A stretch of DNA of 64,000 nucleotides from Candidatus Sumerlaeota bacterium (GTDB lineage Bacteria > Sumerlaeota > Sumerlaeia > Sumerlaeales > Sumerlaeaceae): the NCBI GenBank assembly GCA_012513815.1, contig JAAZBM010000014.1, positions 124,001 through 188,000 on the forward strand, in the 5' to 3' direction. Each line of letters begins with the position of its first letter. The stretch's first letter is position 1. A program made the position numbers and the translations under genes. Shown here in pieces: positions 60,010 to 64,000 of this stretch. The notes under the pieces were generated by a model, which was not told where the DNA came from, ran no database searches, and worked only from the letters and a program-made list of their open reading frames with translations.

Positions 60010-62481
60010 TCAATTCGACTTTTTTTTGTTTCGTGGGCTGGGCTTGGGCATCGACAAGCGGATTGCGTTGTTGCCAATCGCTAGCATCAATACAACACCT
60101 ACTGCGCCAAGCATCCATGACAGTGCAAAATGTTGTGGGCGATAGATAAAACATATATGATGTTTCCCGCCGTCTATCGGTAAGCCAATCATCCAATTAT
60201 TCGCAAACCACGGTTGCACTTCTTTGCCGCCATCAATGCGAACACGCCATCCGGGCAGCCATGTCGTGTGATAAAGCAAAACAGCGGGACTCCCTAGGTT
60301 GACTTCAACTTCGCATTGATTCGGGGTCGTGCCATCATTCAAAACCCGTAATGTATCCGATGTCGTATTTCTTGCGCCATCCGCAATACCCCTAATTGTA
60401 TTTGCGGATTTCTCATCGACAGGGTCTCCCGATTTGCTACGTGCCATACCGGTGGGCACAATGAAATGCAACCCCGAAGACGTTGGCCCACAGTTATCGT
60501 CGGACAAACACCCGGGAACAACGTTCCGTTCGAGGGTAATCAAACGTGCCAAGGGATTGTTTTCTTTGAGCACAGATTTCAACGGAACACCGCTATTCGG
60601 CGCCCAGTCAACACAATCATAGCGTTGCCCAATCGCAGAGCTTATCAACGCCATTGCAGTTGATTTATCCTTTTCCCATTGCTGAAAACCGCCGACCAAT
60701 ACCTGACGTGTGTTGGCACCATTGGGGCGAATGGGATCGTATCCGGAGGTCTCGTACAGTCCCTCCATGTGATGACTCATGTTAGGCAACTGTCGATTGA
60801 TTGCGACACGCCACAATGGCTCGCCCTGTTTGCGGGCATTTGCAATCAGCGGTTCAAATGTGGAGCGCATCTCCGCAGATATATCCGCAGCATCGAACGG
60901 GCATTGCGAACGATAAAGCGGCAGATGAATGATGTATGGTTCGGCAGCGCCAATCAGTAGTAGCAACCCAAGACATAGTCGCTGTTCGTGTCGCCGTTGC
61001 GCGCCATGGGCGAAATACCATGACAAGAGCATAAGGAGCATTCCGCATAATACGAATCCGGCAGCACGATAGGTCGCGGGCAACAACATATCAATCAAGA
61101 GTTGTGGATTGCTTTTCGCCGCACGCCATGAGGCAACACTCATCATGTCATAGGGCTCCTGTTCGCCGAGCAACCAGTCAACGAAAACCAATCCCCTACC
61201 GGTGTGCAGTTCCATAGCGAAAGCGCCGTAGCATAAAAGAAGACAGCAAGAAACGACAAGAAAAACGACGCAGTACTTTTCGCGAATTTTCTTGCCACGA
61301 GACACAAGGCTCATACATAGTAACTCGGCTCCAACGGCCGTCATTATGGACAGCCCGAGCACAATAACGGCACGTGCTTTGAGTGGTTCACGAAACGACC
61401 CCATACCGGGCAATTTGCCGTTACTACAAAGATAGCATCCCAACAACATAACGCACACCGCGCCAATGGTAATGCGTCCCAAACGTGATGCGCGCGGACT
61501 CCGAACCGCAAGACTCATCAATGCGCACAGAGCCAAAACGAATCCAATCATGCCGGGATAGGAAGCCGTTTCCCAAAAACTCTTTTGCAACAAATGTGCC
61601 GACCGCACTTCATCGCCGAACGGCAACGGTGTCAAAAATTCAAGCAGTGAAGTGACATATTCAATGTAAGGAACGCTTTTCATCAGGTCGCCCGAAGCTC
61701 GCGCGGACCATGGCAAATAGGCCATCGTCGGCAACCATTGTGGCGCGGACAAGAGGGCCGCGCAAGTCCACATACACGCAAATATCAAAGCTGAACGTTT
61801 CCATTGACGGAAGCCGAAAGCACCGATAAGGAAAGCAATCTGACTCCAGCCGACATAGATGACATACTGAGGCGCACCCGCATAAACCATTGCGGCGCAA
61901 ACACACGACGCAATCGCGACCCAACGCCACGCGCAGCGAACATCCGCACTCATCGAACGATAGGTGGCACCAAGCACAAGCAGCATCCACGACGACCCCG
62001 CTACCACCGTGTAGTGCGATGCGATGACACGCCCAACCATGCTACTGCCAAACATGTAGCAACTGGCGCCAATCGTCGCCGCCGCAAACGACAGTCCGAA
62101 CCCCTTGCGCAAAGCAAACCAGCTGACCAATAAGCCAAGACCAATATGCGCTGTCATTTCAAATAACAGAGACAGACGAGGCGGAAACAAAAGAATCGAA
62201 AGGAAGGATACCGGATACCATATTCCGCGTTGTTGCATCTCCAATACCGGACACCCGCCGAATACATGTGGGTCCCAAAAAGGCACGATGCCGGCGGATA
62301 ACCAGCGACTCATAAAGACACGCCACGGATAAAATTGAAAAAACATATCGGTCGAACTATGACCAAAATAGTAGGCGCCCCATCCACGAAAAATGCACAG
62401 TATGACGCCGATGAACATCAGCAGTAATAACGAACACCAAAACCATTTTCTATGTTTTGTTTTTAGCAAGGGGTCTTTCAT
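60010..62481 (-). CDS. YfhO-family membrane protein
   Basis: An 823-residue polytopic protein with about 12-14 membrane segments. The YfhO pattern is visible early: SSTDMFFQFYPWRVFMSRWLSAGIVPFWDPHVFGGCPVLEMQQ (split at about 42-84) with the Asp after TM1, and YPVSFLSILLF. A soluble region (about 520-740) precedes the last hydrophobic segment. YfhO proteins are GT-C-like and in Firmicutes glycosylate lipoteichoic acid; in diderms they are thought to act on surface glycans. It is divergent from the permease at 62.6 kb. Confidence 0.9.
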   Translation of the reverse strand: MKDPLLKTKHRKWFWCSLLLLMFIGVILCIFRGWGAYYFGHSSTDMFFQFYPWRVFMSRWLSAGIVPFWDPHVFGGCPVLEMQQRGIWYPVSFLSILLFPPRLSLLFEMTAHIGLGLLVSWFALRKGFGLSFAAATIGASCYMFGSSMVGRVIASHYTVVAGSSWMLLVLGATYRSMSADVRCAWRWVAIASCVCAAMVYAGAPQYVIYVGWSQIAFLIGAFGFRQWKRSALIFACMWTCAALLSAPQWLPTMAYLPWSARASGDLMKSVPYIEYVTSLLEFLTPLPFGDEVRSAHLLQKSFWETASYPGMIGFVLALCALMSLAVRSPRASRLGRITIGAVCVMLLGCYLCSNGKLPGMGSFREPLKARAVIVLGLSIMTAVGAELLCMSLVSRGKKIREKYCVVFLVVSCCLLLCYGAFAMELHTGRGLVFVDWLLGEQEPYDMMSVASWRAAKSNPQLLIDMLLPATYRAAGFVLCGMLLMLLSWYFAHGAQRRHEQRLCLGLLLLIGAAEPYIIHLPLYRSQCPFDAADISAEMRSTFEPLIANARKQGEPLWRVAINRQLPNMSHHMEGLYETSGYDPIRPNGANTRQVLVGGFQQWEKDKSTAMALISSAIGQRYDCVDWAPNSGVPLKSVLKENNPLARLITLERNVVPGCLSDDNCGPTSSGLHFIVPTGMARSKSGDPVDEKSANTIRGIADGARNTTSDTLRVLNDGTTPNQCEVEVNLGSPAVLLYHTTWLPGWRVRIDGGKEVQPWFANNWMIGLPIDGGKHHICFIYRPQHFALSWMLGAVGVVLMLAIGNNAIRLSMPKPSPRNKKKSN

Positions 62482-62520
62482 CTACTTTCTGCAACTACTG
62501 TTTTATACAAAGAGCAACTT

Positions 62521-62601
62521 TAGTCTTGACAGAATAATTATGCATAAATATGCCCGCCTTTGGCATAATTAATTTATGCCCAAAACTATTCTTGACAGAA
62601 T
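62521..62601. promoter_or_regulatory. repeat-rich control region before the 62.6-kb permease
   Basis: It holds TTGACA (62526-62531) followed at 17 bp by TATGCC, a perfect palindrome TTATGCATAA (62538-62547), the half-sites TATGCC (62549-62554), GGCATA (62562-62567) and TATGCC (62575-62580, including the ATG). The 12-bp direct repeat TCTTGACAGAAT occurs at 62524-62535 and again inside the coding start at 62590-62601. A perfect -35 and several TATGC dyads suggest a regulated promoter. Confidence 0.45.
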
Positions 62602-63607
62602 TATTTCGTGCTTTGTCGTCTTTGGACTCAGCCTCGCAAGCATCCTGTTGATGCTACCCATGATTTGGATGACGCTGTGCGCGTTTACGCCTCAGGCGGA
62701 ATTGCAACGTGCCGTTCCGATGCAAGGCGCGATTAACGCATTGAACGTAAAAACATTTACGGACATGGACGAATTGCGCAGTTGGTCACGCACCTATCTG
62801 ACAATGGACAGTTTCTACACGGCGAACGGCAAGGATGGTTTGTTTGACATAACCGCTATGCCACAAAAAGAATTTCAACACGCGCAGATTCACTCGTGGT
62901 TTTTCCGCTTCACAAAGTTTATGGGCTGGACTGCTGAACCAACGATGGAGAAAACGGTCAGTGCTGGCCGGTTGATTCTGTGGTTCGAGAATACATTATT
63001 CATTTCAGTCGCAGTCACACTCCTGAGCGTTCTTCTGAACGCAATGGCAGGCTATGCGTTTTCGAAGCTGCCCTTCCCAGGAAGCAAATTCATCTTCTGG
63101 GTGTTGCTCGGGACAATCATGATTCCGGGACAAGTAACACTGATTCCGCTCTTCCTGATGGTCACTCAGGGATTGAATCTCGGCGGCGGATTCATGGCTG
63201 TCATTCTTCCGATGATAGCGGCGCCGGTCGGCATTTTCCTGATGCGGCAATACATTCAAGGTTTGCCGAGCCAACTCGAGGACGCCGCTCGCATCGACGG
63301 TTGCTCGGAGTTGGGAATCTTCTTCCGCGTCATTGTTCCACTCAGTAAACCGATTCTCGCCGTCTGGGCAATCTTCACTTTTATTGGTACGTGGAAAGCC
63401 TTCCTTTGGCCACTCGTTGTGACGAACAATCAGGATTTGTATATGCTTGAGGTCGGCCTGAAGACATTGCAATTCAGCGCAGGTCCACGCAATGTCGGCG
63501 TCGTCATGGGTGCGGCACTTCTCGCATCCATTCCCATGATTATTATGTTCTTCATGTTCCAGAAACACCTCACCAAAGGCCTGACTGTCGGAGCCATCAA
63601 AGGGTAA
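62576..63607 (+). CDS. Sugar ABC transporter permease (MalG type) with large insertion, orphan
   Basis: A 343-residue CUT1 permease, longer than usual because about 100 extra residues lie between TM1 (about 8-30) and TM2 (about 138-160). This segment is Thr/Met-rich and mostly hydrophilic, so it is probably periplasmic. The rest is ordinary: GTIMIPGQVTLIPLFL, and EDAARIDGCSELGIFFRVIVP (about 238-258) as the EAA loop. No other transporter gene is adjacent; yfhO lies divergent and argB follows. It may work with a partner encoded elsewhere. Confidence 0.9.
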   Translation: MPKTILDRIISCFVVFGLSLASILLMLPMIWMTLCAFTPQAELQRAVPMQGAINALNVKTFTDMDELRSWSRTYLTMDSFYTANGKDGLFDITAMPQKEFQHAQIHSWFFRFTKFMGWTAEPTMEKTVSAGRLILWFENTLFISVAVTLLSVLLNAMAGYAFSKLPFPGSKFIFWVLLGTIMIPGQVTLIPLFLMVTQGLNLGGGFMAVILPMIAAPVGIFLMRQYIQGLPSQLEDAARIDGCSELGIFFRVIVPLSKPILAVWAIFTFIGTWKAFLWPLVVTNNQDLYMLEVGLKTLQFSAGPRNVGVVMGAALLASIPMIIMFFMFQKHLTKGLTVGAIKG

Positions 63608-63703
63608 TCCTGTGGAAGTGAAGAACATTTTTTGCGCCTGATACTTATATAACCTACGCCATGTTGCATGGCATCATTTCATAGACTAAAGAGGTTTCCT
63701 CAC
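63608..63703. promoter_or_regulatory. argB upstream region
   Basis: The 96-bp spacer contains a TATA-rich patch (TTATATAAC, about 63646-63654) that could be a -10 element. GAGG lies 9 nt before the argB ATG. No operator or riboswitch was recognised. Confidence 0.25.
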
Positions 63704-64000
63704 ATGGACACACCCTCCAACACAAACAACACTGATTTGCGCCAGCTCTCGCTTGATGCGCTGATTGAGAAAGCATCGACGCTTACCGAAGCGCTGCCGT
63801 TTATTCGCAAGTTTGCGGGCACAACAGTCGTTGTCAAATACGGTGGTGCGGCAATGGTTGACCCCGAATTGAAAAAACTTGTGATTCAGGATTTAGCGTT
63901 GCTTTGGATGGTTGGGATTCGTGTTGTCATCGTGCACGGAGGTGGCCCCGAAATCAACAATCTCCTGAAGAAGATGAACCTTGAGACAAAGTTTGTTGAC
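63704..64000 (+). CDS. argB: Acetylglutamate kinase, partial
   Basis: Only 99 N-terminal residues are inside the window; the reading frame is open to the edge. It phosphorylates N-acetylglutamate in arginine synthesis. After a 20-residue N-terminal tail, ALPFIRKFAGTTVVVKYGGAAM (split at about 42-63) contains the catalytic Lys and Gly-rich loop, and VIVHGGGPEINNLLKKM is the N-acetylglutamate-binding motif. The ATG at 63704 has GAGG 9 nt upstream. The long N-terminal helix could indicate the arginine-sensitive hexameric form, but the allosteric C-terminus is not visible. Confidence 0.95.
   Translation, partial: MDTPSNTNNTDLRQLSLDALIEKASTLTEALPFIRKFAGTTVVVKYGGAAMVDPELKKLVIQDLALLWMVGIRVVIVHGGGPEINNLLKKMNLETKFVD

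Noticed and set aside
1-64000. Prophage, insertion sequence or CRISPR array
   Set aside because: No integrase, transposase, terminal inverted repeats or regularly spaced repeats were found by eye.

Overview
The window looks like chromosomal DNA of an uncultivated diderm (Gram-negative-type) bacterium. The diderm call rests on a TolC-type outer-membrane protein with a MacA-type adaptor, a heptosyltransferase-like (GT9) domain and several exported proteins with Sec signals. Other traits are a type II secretion/type IV pilin-like pseudopilin, a bacterial copy of the archaeal-type 3-dehydroquinate synthase II, HPr kinase/phosphorylase, YfhO and DUF2079 membrane proteins, and a metallophosphoesterase fused to a PQQ-like propeller. 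This mix recalls Lentisphaerae/PVC or Sumerlaeota-like lineages, but that placement is an inference from gene content and no marker settles it. No rRNA, tRNA, CRISPR array, IS element or prophage was seen. Genes are densely packed, with many 1-14 bp overlaps.

Layout. 0-2 kb: shikimate genes, with a partial aroB' (DHQ synthase II) divergent from aroC and a YfcE-type phosphodiesterase. 3.4-8 kb: a leftward unit murB-hom-folC-class II aldolase. 8-12.7 kb: secreted endonuclease I, an orphan corrinoid protein, a TIGR00300 (LOR/SDH) protein and a secreted lipase-like hydrolase. 12.7-19.5 kb: WYL regulator, secreted alpha/beta protein, secreted SNase-like nuclease, RluB-type pseudouridine synthase, polyprenyl diphosphate synthase, nadD, DUF2079 membrane protein. 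19.6-25.4 kb: fabH, then a GH4 alpha-galactosidase-like gene followed by a three-gene sugar ABC importer (permease, binding protein, permease) without an ATPase. 25.4-26.2 kb: the only sizeable non-coding stretch; it holds the wreck of a response-regulator/GGDEF gene. 26.2-28.5 kb: leftward spmA-spmB-malG-type permease.

28.6-42.7 kb is a cell-envelope and surface-glycan region. It has a MacB-like permease, a methyltransferase and several glycosyltransferases (one a GT2-GT9 fusion), a DegT-type sugar aminotransferase, a phosphoesterase-propeller fusion, a PAS sensor with a degenerate receiver, and a TPR membrane protein. 42.8-46.2 kb: mutY-hprK-spoIID. 46.3-51.5 kb: a split MacAB-TolC-like export locus (permease, outer-membrane channel, adaptor, ATPase). 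51.5-56.2 kb: Opp-type ATPase, exported S9 peptidase, dtd, recF. 56.2-62.5 kb: NAGPA-domain protein, pseudopilin, small membrane proteins, YfhO. 62.6-64 kb: a MalG-type permease with a large insertion, and the start of argB.

I did not find a convincing wholly new multi-gene system. The observations most worth following are: a receiver domain whose phosphoacceptor Asp is Glu (about 36.5-38.9 kb); a MutY whose catalytic Asp is Glu; an orphan corrinoid protein with no methyltransferase nearby; MalG-type permeases without partners; the spmAB-permease unit; and a cluster of palindromes and repeats in front of the permease at 62.6 kb.
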